The position numbers were made by a program, and so were the translations under genes. Positions 26,370 through 35,373 of a stretch of DNA of 64,000 nucleotides are shown here, one piece after another (the first letter of the stretch is position 1; each line of letters opens with the position of its first letter). The notes beneath the pieces are model-generated. The model was not told the origin of the DNA, made no database searches, and saw only the letters and a list, made by a program, of their open reading frames with translations. The DNA is from Streptomyces sp. NBC_01335 (GTDB lineage Bacteria; Actinomycetota; Actinomycetes; Streptomycetales; Streptomycetaceae), in the NCBI RefSeq assembly GCF_035953295.1, contig NZ_CP108370.1, positions 7,301,001-7,365,000 on the forward strand, given 5' to 3'.

Positions 26370-26791
26370 GCGGGCTCCCGTCCGTTCCGGAGGGCGAGCA
26401 CGAGACGGTCACGGTCGCGTCGAACGACGACGTGGTCCGCGCCCGCCAACTCGTGCGCACCCTCGCCCAGCGGTGCAAGCTGTCGCTGGTCGACCAGACG
26501 AAGCTGGTCACGGCGGCCAGTGAACTCGCCCGCAACACCCTGGTGTACGGCGGTGGCGGAGTCATGCGCACCGGGCTGGTCCGCCGCAACGGCCGCCTCG
26601 GCGTGACCGCCGTCTTCGAGGACTCCGGGCCGGGCATTCCCGACCTGGACCTCGCGCTCACCGACGGATGGACCTCCGGCGGCGGTCTCGGCCTCGGCCT
26701 CAGCGGAGCACGCCGACTGGTGGACGACTTCACCCTGGACACCGAGGTCGGCCGCGGCACCCAGATCGCGGTGACCAAATGGGCCCGCTGA
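26366..26791 (+). CDS. rsbT: RsbT-type serine/threonine switch kinase
   Basis: A 141-residue GHKL ATPase-kinase. The N box is ASELARNTLVYGGGG, the G1 box DSGPGIPD and the G2 segment SGGGLGLGLSGARRL, all intact. In the known pathway RsbT phosphorylates RsbS and RsbR and, once freed, activates a phosphatase of RsbU type. The likely local clients are the PP2C proteins encoded downstream. It starts with GTGA overlap on the RsbS stop. Confidence 0.9.
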   Translation: MSGLPSVPEGEHETVTVASNDDVVRARQLVRTLAQRCKLSLVDQTKLVTAASELARNTLVYGGGGVMRTGLVRRNGRLGVTAVFEDSGPGIPDLDLALTDGWTSGGGLGLGLSGARRLVDDFTLDTEVGRGTQIAVTKWAR

Positions 26792-27999
26792 CCCTGCCGA
26801 TGCTGGACTCGCAGGACATCGCCTGGTTCCGCGACCCCCACTCCCTGCCGGCCGCCGCGAGAGGAGCCGCGTCCACCCTGGCGCGGCGGCTCGGCTTCGA
26901 CGAGCAGCGCTGCGCCGAGGTCGCCCTCGCGGTGAGCGAGGCGGCGACCAACCTGGACAGGCACGCCGTGGACGGCACCCTGCTGCTGCGCGCGGTACGT
27001 ACGGCGAACGACGCGGGCGTCGAAATCGTCACCATCGACGCGGGCCCGGGCATGGCCGACGTGAGCCATTCGCTGACCGACGGCGTGTCCTCGGCCGGCA
27101 CGCTCGGCATCGGGCTCGGCGCGATCACACGCCTCGCCGACTCCGTGGACATCCACTCCGTGCCGGGACGCGGAACCGTGCTGGCCGCCCGCTTCTGGAC
27201 GAAGGACGCGGCCGGGCGGGCCGCGACCGCGGGGGAGCCCGTCGTCGCGGGGCTCACCCGGCCCATCACCGGCGAAGAGGCGTGCGGGGACGCCTGGGCG
27301 GCCCGGCCCGTCGGAGTCCGTGTTCCGGAGCCCCGGCCGGCACGGCGAACCACCGGACGGGAGGCGCCCAACGCCCTGGACTGGTCCGCGCTGACCGGAT
27401 TCGGCAGGTCGCGCACCGACGCCCCGGCGCCGTCCGCGATGCCACGCGCGCCGAAGAACGGAGAGCAGGGGGATGACCCGTCGTCGGACGATCCCGCGCT
27501 GCTGCTCATGTTCTGCGACGGCCTCGGCCACGGGCCGCTGGCCGGCCGTGCGGCCGACGCCGCCGTCACCGCCTTCAGGGACGGCCGCGCGCAGTCCCCG
27601 GACGGCGTGATCCGGGAGATCCACACGGCGCTGCGCGGCGGACGCGGGGGAGCGGTCGCCGTCGTGCGCATCGAACCCGGTGCGCGCACCGTGTCCTTCT
27701 GCGGGGTGGGGAACGTCAGTACCTTCGTCGTCGACCCGGCCACGAACACCCGCCGCTCCCTGCTGTCCGCGCCCGGCATCGTCGGCCACCAGCTCCCGAC
27801 CCTGCGTACGGTCAGCCAGGAACTTCCCCGCGACAGCGGCGTGATCATGCACTCCGACGGGCTGACCGAGCGCTGGCAGCCGGCGTCCCTGCCCGGCCTG
27901 CTGGCGCACTCCCCGCTCGTCGCCGCGGCCCAACTGCTGCGCGAGGCCGGAGTACGCCGCGACGACGCCGGAGTAGCGGTCGCGAAGGGGGCGTGGTGA
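26779..27999 (+). CDS. Two-domain ATPase-PP2C phosphatase (RsbT-like + RsbX-like)
   Basis: A 406-residue fusion. Residues about 1-150 form a GHKL ATPase with EAATNLDRHA, DAGPGM and GTLGIGLGA. A Pro/Arg-rich linker follows, then a SpoIIE/RsbX-like PP2C domain (about 215-406) with MFCDGLGHGPLAG, HSDGLTERW and RDDAG holding the metal-site aspartates. In the Bacillus pathway RsbX resets RsbS and RsbR; here kinase and phosphatase halves sit in one chain. ATG at 26779 overlaps the rsbT end by 13 bases. ATG at 26800 is an alternative; neither has a strong ribosome site, and translation is probably coupled. Confidence 0.85.
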   Translation: MGPLTLPMLDSQDIAWFRDPHSLPAAARGAASTLARRLGFDEQRCAEVALAVSEAATNLDRHAVDGTLLLRAVRTANDAGVEIVTIDAGPGMADVSHSLTDGVSSAGTLGIGLGAITRLADSVDIHSVPGRGTVLAARFWTKDAAGRAATAGEPVVAGLTRPITGEEACGDAWAARPVGVRVPEPRPARRTTGREAPNALDWSALTGFGRSRTDAPAPSAMPRAPKNGEQGDDPSSDDPALLLMFCDGLGHGPLAGRAADAAVTAFRDGRAQSPDGVIREIHTALRGGRGGAVAVVRIEPGARTVSFCGVGNVSTFVVDPATNTRRSLLSAPGIVGHQLPTLRTVSQELPRDSGVIMHSDGLTERWQPASLPGLLAHSPLVAAAQLLREAGVRRDDAGVAVAKGAW

Positions 28000-29807
28000 C
28001 GCATCCCACCGCCGGAGGCGCCGCCCCTCTGGCCACCCTCACGCTCGTCAGCGAGCAGGACATCTTCGTGCTCCGGCGCAGCGGCAAGGCGGTCGCGGAA
28101 GCCCTGGGGGTCGAACGGCAGGACCAGATACGCCTCGCCACCGCCCTCAGCGAGCTGGGCCGGGACGTCCTCGGCTCGTCCGGACTCAGGGTCACCTTCG
28201 GCACGGTGCCGGGCGGGTCACCGGTGCTGCGGGTCGCCGTTCTCTGGCGGGACGGACCAGGCCCGGGGCGCGAGTCGATCGAGGCCGCCTCCCGGCTCGT
28301 ACCGACCCTGCACGACCCGGTGGGACGGGCCGTGACGATCGAACAGCAGCTCTCGGCCGGCGCCACCACCCCAGACAGTCTCCGGCGGGCCCAGGACGTC
28401 CTCGTCGCGCACCGGGGATCGACGGAGCTGGAGGACGCCCGCGCGCAGACCATCGACCTGATCGCCGCGCTGGAGGAGTCGCGGGCCCAGCGCGAGGAGC
28501 TCCGCCGCCTCAACGAAGAGCTGGAGGAGACCAACCGCGGGGTGGTGGCCCTCTACTCCGAACTGTCCGAGGAACTGGAGGAGACCAACCGCGGTGTGGT
28601 GGCCCTCTACGCCGAACTCGAAGAGAAGTCGAGTCAGCTGCGCGACGCGAGCGAGGCGAAGACCCGGTTCTGGGCCAACGTCAGCCACGAACTGCGCGCC
28701 CCGGTGAACTCCGTGGTGGGCCTGGCCCGATTGCTCCTCGACGTCGACGGAGAGAACCTCGACGAGGAGCAGCGCCGGCGGATTTCGATGATCTCGGCCT
28801 CGGGCGCCACACTCCTCGCCCTCGTCGACGAACTGCTCGACGTCGCCAAGGCCGAATCCGGACGTCTGGAACCCCACTGGGAGCCCGTCGACCTGCGCGC
28901 CACCCTCGGTCAACTGCACGGCACCCTGCGGGGGTACGCGACCGGGGAAGGCGTCACGCTCTCCGTGGCCGACCCCTACCCGGGCGCCACCCTCGTCAGC
29001 GACGAGGTCATGCTCACCCGCATCCTGCGCAACCTGCTGACCAACGGGCTCAAGTTCACCGGGGAGGGAACCGTCCGGCTCGACGTGGCGGCAGGGAACG
29101 GCGAAAGCGGCGCCGAGGTCGTCTTCACCGTGACCGACACCGGCGTCGGCATCCCGCCGGAGGAACAGCACCAGGTGTTCGAGGAGTTCTACCAGGTGCG
29201 CGGAGCGCACCAGCGCGGCCGCTCCGGGACCGGACTCGGCCTGCCCTACGCGCGGCGCCTCACCGAACTCCTCGGCGGCAGCCTCGTCCTCGTCAGCACC
29301 CCGGGACAGGGCACCGAGGTCACCGTACGGCTTCCCGCCGCTCCGACCGGAGCCCGTCCCGGGCCCGCCGGGCACCCCGCCCCCACACAGCTGGCGCTCC
29401 TCGTCACCGTCGACGACGACGAGGTCTTCCGCAGCACCCTGCGTCCCGTACTCGCGCGACTCGCCGACCGCGTCGTCGAGGTGGGCGAGGGCGGCCGGGC
29501 GGCCGACACGATCCGCCGGGAACACCCCGACGCGGTCCTGCTCGACCTGCACATGCCCGACATGGACGGCTACGACGTACTGGCGGAACTCGCGGGCGAC
29601 AGCGACCTGTCCGGCATCCCGGTGATCGTCATCACCTCGGCCGCCGACGAGACGCTGGACCACGAACGCCTGACCCACGCACGGGCCGTCCTCGACAAGT
29701 CCACGCTGGACCTCGCCCGGCTGGCCGACGCGTTCGGGACCTTCCCGGAGCAGGCCCCGGCCCCGGACGAATCCCCCCACAGGGCCGAAGAAAGCGGCAC
29801 GAGATGA
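27996..29807 (+). CDS. Hybrid histidine kinase with N-terminal RsbT-like domain and C-terminal receiver
   Basis: A 603-residue cytoplasmic protein. It begins with an RsbT-like region (about 1-130, LSELGRD in the N-box place but no clear ATP lid, so probably not catalytic). A coiled coil with a perfect-period 18-residue duplication follows (LEETNRGVVALY twice), then a HisKA domain with SHELRAP (His231), an ATPase domain (LLTNGLKFT, DTGVGIP, SGTGLGLPYARRL) and a receiver domain from about 468 with phospho-acceptor Asp517 in LLDLHMPDMDG. No membrane segment or PAS domain is seen, so input probably comes from the stressosome through the N-terminal domain. GTG at 27996 overlaps the previous stop (GTGA). 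Confidence 0.88.
   Translation: MTHPTAGGAAPLATLTLVSEQDIFVLRRSGKAVAEALGVERQDQIRLATALSELGRDVLGSSGLRVTFGTVPGGSPVLRVAVLWRDGPGPGRESIEAASRLVPTLHDPVGRAVTIEQQLSAGATTPDSLRRAQDVLVAHRGSTELEDARAQTIDLIAALEESRAQREELRRLNEELEETNRGVVALYSELSEELEETNRGVVALYAELEEKSSQLRDASEAKTRFWANVSHELRAPVNSVVGLARLLLDVDGENLDEEQRRRISMISASGATLLALVDELLDVAKAESGRLEPHWEPVDLRATLGQLHGTLRGYATGEGVTLSVADPYPGATLVSDEVMLTRILRNLLTNGLKFTGEGTVRLDVAAGNGESGAEVVFTVTDTGVGIPPEEQHQVFEEFYQVRGAHQRGRSGTGLGLPYARRLTELLGGSLVLVSTPGQGTEVTVRLPAAPTGARPGPAGHPAPTQLALLVTVDDDEVFRSTLRPVLARLADRVVEVGEGGRAADTIRREHPDAVLLDLHMPDMDGYDVLAELAGDSDLSGIPVIVITSAADETLDHERLTHARAVLDKSTLDLARLADAFGTFPEQAPAPDESPHRAEESGTR
28518..28625 (+). repeat. 54-base tandem duplication in the kinase coiled coil
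   Basis: Units starting at 28518 and 28572 both encode ELEETNRGVVALY followed by a Ser/Ala-Glu-Leu end. The period is 18 residues, which adds two and a half turns of coiled coil and could shift signalling register. Confidence 0.75.
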
Positions 29808-31486
29808 GTCCCCACCCGCACGCGGACAGTGCGGTCGCCACGGTCATGGTTCTCGACGACAACGACACCAACCGTTACATCGTGGGAAGTTGGCTGCGCC
29901 GCGCCGGACACACGGTCGTGGAGGCCGCCGACGGTGCCGAAGGCCTCGCGCTGCTCGCGAATGCACCCGACGCACTGCTGCCCGAACTGGCGATCGTCGA
30001 CGTGAAACTCCCGGACATGAGCGGATTCGAGGTGTGCGAGCAGATCAAGGCGGACCCCCGGACCGCCCATCTGCCCGTCATCCACGTCTCCGCCACGGCG
30101 ATCGAGGTGAGCGACCGCACCCAGGGGCTGCACCGGGGTGCCGACGCCTACCTCACCGAACCGATCGCCCCGGACGAACTCCTGGCGACCGTCACCGCCG
30201 CCCTCCGGTACGCCCGCGCCCGCCGCCGCGCCGAGCGGCTCGCGACCCGGGTCGCCGCGCTGAACAGCAGCACCCTCGCCGTGTACGGGGCGAGGGACGG
30301 CGAGTCCTTCACCCACGCGGCGGCGGCCGGAGCCGCCGCGCTGATGTACTCGCCCGCCGTGGCCGTCGCCCTCAGTCCCGACGGCCAGACCGTCTACGTG
30401 GTGCCGCGGCAGGCCGACCGCCCCCGGGGCGCCGGAGAGCCGCCGGTCGCCCTCGCGCACGGCGACCCCCGCCTGCTGGACTTCCTGTCGGAGAAAGCCC
30501 TCGGCGACGGTACCGGCACGGAGATCGCCTTCCTGTCGGGCGCCGAGTGGAGGGAAGCCGCCTGCCGGGACGGGAACAACCACTCCGACGTCTTCCCCGA
30601 CCGGGTGGCGCTGGTCCTGGCCCGCACCAAGCGGGGCCGCCCGCCGGTCGCGCTCGCCGTCGACGCCGCGACACTCGTCGGCGCCGACGACCGTGAACTC
30701 CTCTCCCAGCTCGCCCAGGCGTGTGCCCTGGCCCTTGAGGCGCTGCGCAGCCACAGCGAGGAACACGCCCTCGTGCTGGCGCTGCAGCGCACGTTCCTGC
30801 CGGACCGGCTGCCCGACGTGCCGGGTGTGGACATGGCCGTCCGCTACGAACCGGCCGCCGACCTCGCGGAGATCGGCGGCGACTTCTACGAGGCCATCGA
30901 GACCCCGGCCGGCCTGCTCCTGGCCATCGGCGACGTCGCCGGACACTCCCTCAAGGCCGCCATGATCATGGGCGAGGTACGCCACGCCCTGCGCGCGTAC
31001 GCCATCGAGGGCCACGATCCGCAGACACTGCTCACCCGGCTGGACGCCCTGCTCGTCCGTCTGAGACCGGCCATCACCGTCACCGTCTGCCTGGTGCTGG
31101 TGGAGCCGGGCGGCCGGCGTGTGCACATCGCGAACGCGGGCCACATCCCGCCGCTGTTGCGACACCCCGACGGGTCCACCCGCTACCTCACCGAACACGG
31201 CCCGCTGCTCGGACTCAGCCTTCCGCACGCACCCGCCGTGCCCCACGAGGTACCCGCGGGTTCGACCCTGCTGTTGCTGACGGACGGGCTGATCGAAGTC
31301 CCGGGCGAGGACCTCGACGACAGCATGGCCGCGCTCAACCGCACCCTCGCGGTCTCCTCGCCCGAGCTGGAGGAGCTCTGCGACACCCTGCTGGACACCT
31401 TCGGCAAGGGCAAGACGGACGACATCGCGATCCTGGCGGCCCGGATCGGCGCGCCCCAGACGGCTGATGGAGGATACGGCAGCTGA
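29804..31486 (+). CDS. Receiver-GAF-PP2C phosphatase (RsbU-like output)
   Basis: A 560-residue protein. The receiver domain (about 10-130) has the acidic pair DDND and acceptor Asp66 in VDVKLPDMSG. A GAF-like domain follows (about 150-310), then a SpoIIE-type PP2C phosphatase (about 330-550) with IGGDFYEA, IGDVAGHS, LTDGLIEV and KTDDIAIL, the full set of metal-site acids. It most likely dephosphorylates an anti-sigma antagonist, freeing a sigma factor. The receiver is the natural target of the hybrid kinase upstream, to which it is coupled by ATGA overlap. It is the last gene of the operon. Confidence 0.9.
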   Translation: MSPHPHADSAVATVMVLDDNDTNRYIVGSWLRRAGHTVVEAADGAEGLALLANAPDALLPELAIVDVKLPDMSGFEVCEQIKADPRTAHLPVIHVSATAIEVSDRTQGLHRGADAYLTEPIAPDELLATVTAALRYARARRRAERLATRVAALNSSTLAVYGARDGESFTHAAAAGAAALMYSPAVAVALSPDGQTVYVVPRQADRPRGAGEPPVALAHGDPRLLDFLSEKALGDGTGTEIAFLSGAEWREAACRDGNNHSDVFPDRVALVLARTKRGRPPVALAVDAATLVGADDRELLSQLAQACALALEALRSHSEEHALVLALQRTFLPDRLPDVPGVDMAVRYEPAADLAEIGGDFYEAIETPAGLLLAIGDVAGHSLKAAMIMGEVRHALRAYAIEGHDPQTLLTRLDALLVRLRPAITVTVCLVLVEPGGRRVHIANAGHIPPLLRHPDGSTRYLTEHGPLLGLSLPHAPAVPHEVPAGSTLLLLTDGLIEVPGEDLDDSMAALNRTLAVSSPELEELCDTLLDTFGKGKTDDIAILAARIGAPQTADGGYGS

Positions 31487-31523
31487 CGACCGGTTTCCCT
31501 CGCCGGTCCCGACCGGACGGCGC

Positions 31524-33020
31524 TCACCCGCCGGCGTGACCTTCCAGCCGGGCGGCGGCCGCGTCCCAGGCGGCGGCGTCGCCACGGGGGCGGTAGTGCC
31601 GCAGGCGCTGGGTGGCGGCGACGAGGCGGCGCATCGACGCGAGGTCTCCGACGAGTCCCGCGGACCTCGCCTGGACGAGGATGTTGCCGAGCGCGGTGGC
31701 CTCGGTGGGGCCGGCGACGACCGGCAGTCCGGTGGCGTCGGCGGTGAGCCGGCAGAGCAGGTCGTTGCGCGAGCCCCCTCCGACGAGGTGGACACGGGTG
31801 ATGTCGCGGCCGGCCAGCTCCGCGGCCCGGCGCAGCGTACGCCGGTGGGCCAGCGCGAGGCTCTCCAGGATGCAGCGGACCAGCGGACCCTGGCCGTCGG
31901 GGGCGGGCTGGCCGGTGCGGCGGCAGTACTCCTGGATACGGCCGGGCATGTCGCCGGGGGCCATGAACTCGGGGGCGTCCGGGTCGATGAGCGAGGCGAA
32001 CGGCGTGGCGCGGGCGGCCTCGGCGAGCAGGGCCGGGATGTGCGTGGGCAGCCCCTGCCGCTCCCAGGTGCGCCGGCACTCCTCGAAGAGCCACATGCCC
32101 ATGATGTTCCGCAGATAGCGGATGGTGCCGTCGATGCCGCGCTCGTTGGTGAAGTTGGCGGCCCTGGACGCCTCCGTCAGTACCGGAGCGTCCAGTTCGA
32201 GGCCCGCGAGCGACCAGGTGCCGCAGGAGATGTACGCGAAGTCCGGCTCGGTGGCCGGGACGGCGACGATGGCGGACGCGGTGTCGTGCGAGGCGACGGT
32301 GGTCACCGGGGTACGCGGGTCCAGACCGGCGTACGCGGCGACATGCGGCAGCAGCGTGCCGGCCGGGTCACCGGGCGCCCGCAGCGCGGGAAGCAGCGCG
32401 GGGTCGATCCCGAGCGGTTCGAGGACGTCCTCGGACCAGCCGCCGGCGCGGGCGTCGAAGAGGCCCGTGGTGGAGGCGTTGGTCTCCTCGGCGCCCACGG
32501 AGCCGGTCAGCCAGTGGACGAGCAGGTCGGGCACGAGGAGCAGCGTGCGCGCGGCGCCCAGCTGGGCGCTCCCGGCGGCGGAGGCGAGCTGGAACACGGT
32601 GTTGAACGGCAGATGCTGGAGCCCTGTGATCCGGTACAGCTCCGCGGGCCCGACCGCGGCCCACACCCGCTCGGCCACGCCGTCGGTGCGGGTGTCCCGG
32701 TAGTGGTGGGGCGAGCCGAGGAGAGCGCCGTCGGCGTCGAGGAGCCCGTAGTCCACGGCCCAGGTGTCCACCCCGATGGAGCTGACGCCGCCGGACCTGG
32801 CCGCCTCGCGCAGCCCGTCGAGGATGCCCTGGAAGAGCGCGAGGACGTCCCAGCGCAGTCCGTCCGGCAGGCGCACCGGAGTGTTGGGGAAGCGGTGCAC
32901 CTCGGTGAGGTCGAGATCGTCCGGGCCGACCCGGCCCAGGATCACCCGTCCGCTGGTGGCGCCGAGGTCGACCGCGGCGAACGCGGAACGGAAGGCCGAG
33001 GAGGGCGGTGTCGTGGTCAC
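31524..33020 (-). CDS. rhaB: L-rhamnulokinase
   Basis: A 498-residue FGGY-type sugar kinase: AAVDLGATSGRVILG (phosphate-1 loop), GVDTWAVDYGLLD (substrate region), VASHDTASA and VHLVGGGSRNDLLC (adenosine region). It phosphorylates L-rhamnulose at O1 with ATP. The start chosen is GTG at 33020, with GGAGG eight bases upstream; a longer frame to 33101 runs into intergenic repeats. It follows the aldolase gene across a 233-base gap with repeats, so it may have its own expression level. It converges with the stressosome operon. Confidence 0.93.
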   Translation of the reverse strand: MTTTPPSSAFRSAFAAVDLGATSGRVILGRVGPDDLDLTEVHRFPNTPVRLPDGLRWDVLALFQGILDGLREAARSGGVSSIGVDTWAVDYGLLDADGALLGSPHHYRDTRTDGVAERVWAAVGPAELYRITGLQHLPFNTVFQLASAAGSAQLGAARTLLLVPDLLVHWLTGSVGAEETNASTTGLFDARAGGWSEDVLEPLGIDPALLPALRAPGDPAGTLLPHVAAYAGLDPRTPVTTVASHDTASAIVAVPATEPDFAYISCGTWSLAGLELDAPVLTEASRAANFTNERGIDGTIRYLRNIMGMWLFEECRRTWERQGLPTHIPALLAEAARATPFASLIDPDAPEFMAPGDMPGRIQEYCRRTGQPAPDGQGPLVRCILESLALAHRRTLRRAAELAGRDITRVHLVGGGSRNDLLCRLTADATGLPVVAGPTEATALGNILVQARSAGLVGDLASMRRLVAATQRLRHYRPRGDAAAWDAAAARLEGHAGG

Positions 33021-33060
33021 GGGAATTGCCTCCGCGGCGAACGGCTGATCGAGGTCCGGG

Positions 33061-33137
33061 GATCGGTGATCAGGAAAAGGTCGGGAAGTAAGGGCGATCA
33101 CCGGTGATCAGGAAACGGGTGATCGGTGAACAGGAAG
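33061..33137. repeat. Three short direct repeats before rhaB
   Basis: CGGTGATCAGGAAA recurs at 33064, 33102 and (as CGGTGAACAGGAAG) 33124. Two copies are preceded by GAT. Spacing is about 38 and 22 bases. They lie between rhaEW and rhaB, beside the GGGGA tract. Function unknown. Confidence 0.6.
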
Positions 33138-33145
33138 CGCGAGAA

Positions 33146-33185
33146 GGGGAGGGGAGGGGAGGGGAGGGGAGGGGAGGGGAGGGGA
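33146..33185. repeat. (GGGGA)8 tract, potential G-quadruplex
   Basis: Eight uninterrupted GGGGA units on the + strand. With transcription running on the minus strand, the G-rich strand is the template and the transcript reads TCCCC/UCCCC. Such a tract can fold as a G-quadruplex, stall polymerase and change length by slippage. It lies 60 bases past the aldolase stop. Confidence 0.9.
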
Positions 33186-33253
33186 GACGGCGCCGGGGGT
33201 GTCCGGGCGTCCCGCCGGAGTTCGGCGGACACCCGGACAACCCCGACGGCGCG

Positions 33254-35299
33254 TCAGCGCAGGAAGGCCGCCGCCACGCCCGCGTCGACCGGGACGTGGA
33301 GCCCGGTGGTGTGGGTCAGGTCGCCGCCGGTGAGCGCGAAGACCGCGTTGGCGACGTGCTCGGGGAGCACCTCGCGCTTGAGGAGGGTGCGCTGGGCGTA
33401 GAACTCGCCGAGCTTCTCCTCCTCGATGCCGTAGGTCGCGGCACGCTGGGCGCCCCAGCCCGCGGCGAAGATGCCGGAGCCCCGGACGACCCCGTCGGGG
33501 TTGACGCCGTTGACGCGGATGCCGTGTCCGCCGAGTTCGGCCGCGAGCAGCCGGACCTGGTGGGCCTGGTCCGCCTTGGTGGCGGAGTAGGCGATGTTGT
33601 TCGGTCCGGCGAAGACGGCGTTCTTGGAAGCGATGTAGACGATGTCGCCGCCGAGCCCCTGCGCGGTCATCACACGGGCGGCCTCGCGCGAGACGAGGAA
33701 CGAACCGCGGGCCATGATGTCGTGCTGGAGGTCCCAGTCCTTGGCCGTGGTCTCCAGGAGCGGCTTGGAGATGGAGATCCCGGCGTTGTTGACGACCAGG
33801 TCCACACCGCCGAAGGCGAGCGCGGCGGCCTTGAACGCCTCGGTGATCTCCTCCTCGGAGGTGACGTTCACCGTGACGGCGACCGCCTTGTCCGGGCCGC
33901 CCAGCTCCTCGGCGACGGCCGCGGCGGTCTCCGCGTTCAGGTCGGCGACGACGACGCAGGCGCCCTCGGCGACGAGACGGTGCGCGATGGCCTTGCCGAT
34001 GCCGCTGCCGGCACCCGTGACGAGCGCGACCCGGGTGGCGAGCGGCTTCGGCTTCGGCATCCGCTGGAGCTTGGCCTCCTCCAGCGCCCAGTACTCGATG
34101 CGGAACTTCTCCGACTCCTCGATGGGCGCGTAGGTGGAGACCGCCTCGGCGCCACGCATCACGTTGATGGCGTTGAGGTAGAACTCCCCGGCCACCCGGG
34201 CGGTCTGCTTGTCCTTCCCGAAGGAGAACATGCCGACGCCCGGCACCAGCACGATCGCCGGGTCGGCCCCGCGCAGGGCGGGGGAGTCGGCGGTGGCGTG
34301 CCGGTCGTAGTACGCGCGGTACTCCGCCCGGTACTCCTGGTGCAGCTCCTTCAGCCGTGCGACCGCCTCGTCCAGCGGGGCGCCGGCCGGCAGGTCCAGG
34401 ACCAGCGGGCGCACCTTGGTACGGAGGAAGTGGTCGGGGCAGGACGTGCCGAGGGCGGCGAGCCGGGGGTGTCCGGCCCGGGACACGAAGTCCAGCACGG
34501 CCTCGGTGTCGTCGAAGTGGCCGACCTGCGGGCGGTCCTGGGAGGCCAGGCCGCGGATCACCGGGGCCAGGGCGGCGGCGCGCTCCCGGCGCTCGGCCCC
34601 GGCCAGCGGCTCGTACCCGGGGAGTACCGGGCCGAACGGCTCGGCCTTGCCCTTCCGCACGAGGTACTCCTCGGCGGTGCGGATGATGAAGAGCGAGTTC
34701 GCCTCGCACTCCTCGGAGGTGTCGCCCCACGCGGTGATGCCGTGGCCGCCGAGGACGCAGCCGACGGCCTGCGGGTTCGCCTCCTTGATCGCGGCGATGT
34801 CCAGGCCGAGCTGGAAACCGGGGCGGCGCCAGGGCACCCAGACGACCTTGTCGCCGAAGCAGTCGGCGGTCAGCTTCTCGCCGTCCGAGGCGCAGGCCAG
34901 CGCGATGCCCGAGTCAGGGTGGAGGTGGTCCACGTGCGCGGCGTCGACCAGGCCGTGCATCGCGGTGTCGATGGAGGGGGCCGCACCGCCTCTGCCGTGC
35001 AGGCAGTAGTCGAAGGCGGCGACCATCTCGTCCTCGCGCTCCACTCCCGGGTACACGTTCTTGAGGGTGAGCAGCCGGTCCAGCCGGAGCGCCGCCAGAC
35101 CGGATTCGGTGAGGGTGCCGAGGTCGCCGCCGGACCCCTTGACCCAGAGGAGTTCGACGTCGCCGCCGGTCGCCGGGTCGGTCCCGGTGCCCTTCGCGGA
35201 GGTGTTGCCGCCCGCGTAGTTGGTGTTGCGCGGGTCGGAGCCGAGACGGCGGGAACGTGCGATCAGCGCGGCGGCCGTGGAGTGGATGGCGGAGGCCAT
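33254..35299 (-). CDS. rhaEW: Bifunctional rhamnulose-1-phosphate aldolase / short-chain dehydrogenase
   Basis: A 681-residue two-domain enzyme. Residues about 1-400 are a class II aldolase/adducin-type domain that cleaves L-rhamnulose 1-phosphate to DHAP and L-lactaldehyde. Residues about 420-681 are a short-chain dehydrogenase with TGAGSGIGKAIAH, NNAGIS and YSATKADQ (Tyr-Lys pair), expected to oxidise lactaldehyde to lactate. This is the fusion known as RhaEW in Bacillus. AAGGA precedes the ATG by nine bases. It follows rhaI by 74 bases, in one operon. The pathway thus yields lactate plus DHAP without a separate aldehyde dehydrogenase. Confidence 0.92.
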   Translation of the reverse strand: MASAIHSTAAALIARSRRLGSDPRNTNYAGGNTSAKGTGTDPATGGDVELLWVKGSGGDLGTLTESGLAALRLDRLLTLKNVYPGVEREDEMVAAFDYCLHGRGGAAPSIDTAMHGLVDAAHVDHLHPDSGIALACASDGEKLTADCFGDKVVWVPWRRPGFQLGLDIAAIKEANPQAVGCVLGGHGITAWGDTSEECEANSLFIIRTAEEYLVRKGKAEPFGPVLPGYEPLAGAERRERAAALAPVIRGLASQDRPQVGHFDDTEAVLDFVSRAGHPRLAALGTSCPDHFLRTKVRPLVLDLPAGAPLDEAVARLKELHQEYRAEYRAYYDRHATADSPALRGADPAIVLVPGVGMFSFGKDKQTARVAGEFYLNAINVMRGAEAVSTYAPIEESEKFRIEYWALEEAKLQRMPKPKPLATRVALVTGAGSGIGKAIAHRLVAEGACVVVADLNAETAAAVAEELGGPDKAVAVTVNVTSEEEITEAFKAAALAFGGVDLVVNNAGISISKPLLETTAKDWDLQHDIMARGSFLVSREAARVMTAQGLGGDIVYIASKNAVFAGPNNIAYSATKADQAHQVRLLAAELGGHGIRVNGVNPDGVVRGSGIFAAGWGAQRAATYGIEEEKLGEFYAQRTLLKREVLPEHVANAVFALTGGDLTHTTGLHVPVDAGVAAAFLR

Positions 35300-35373
35300 G
35301 GCAGGAATCCTTCGGGATCTGGGGGTGCGGGACAGCGGGAGGGGTGGTCGGACACGGCCTGTCGGCGCGTGTG

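Noticed and set aside
33146..33185. CRISPR array or minisatellite gene
   Set aside because: A five-base unit without spacers; simple sequence repeat only.
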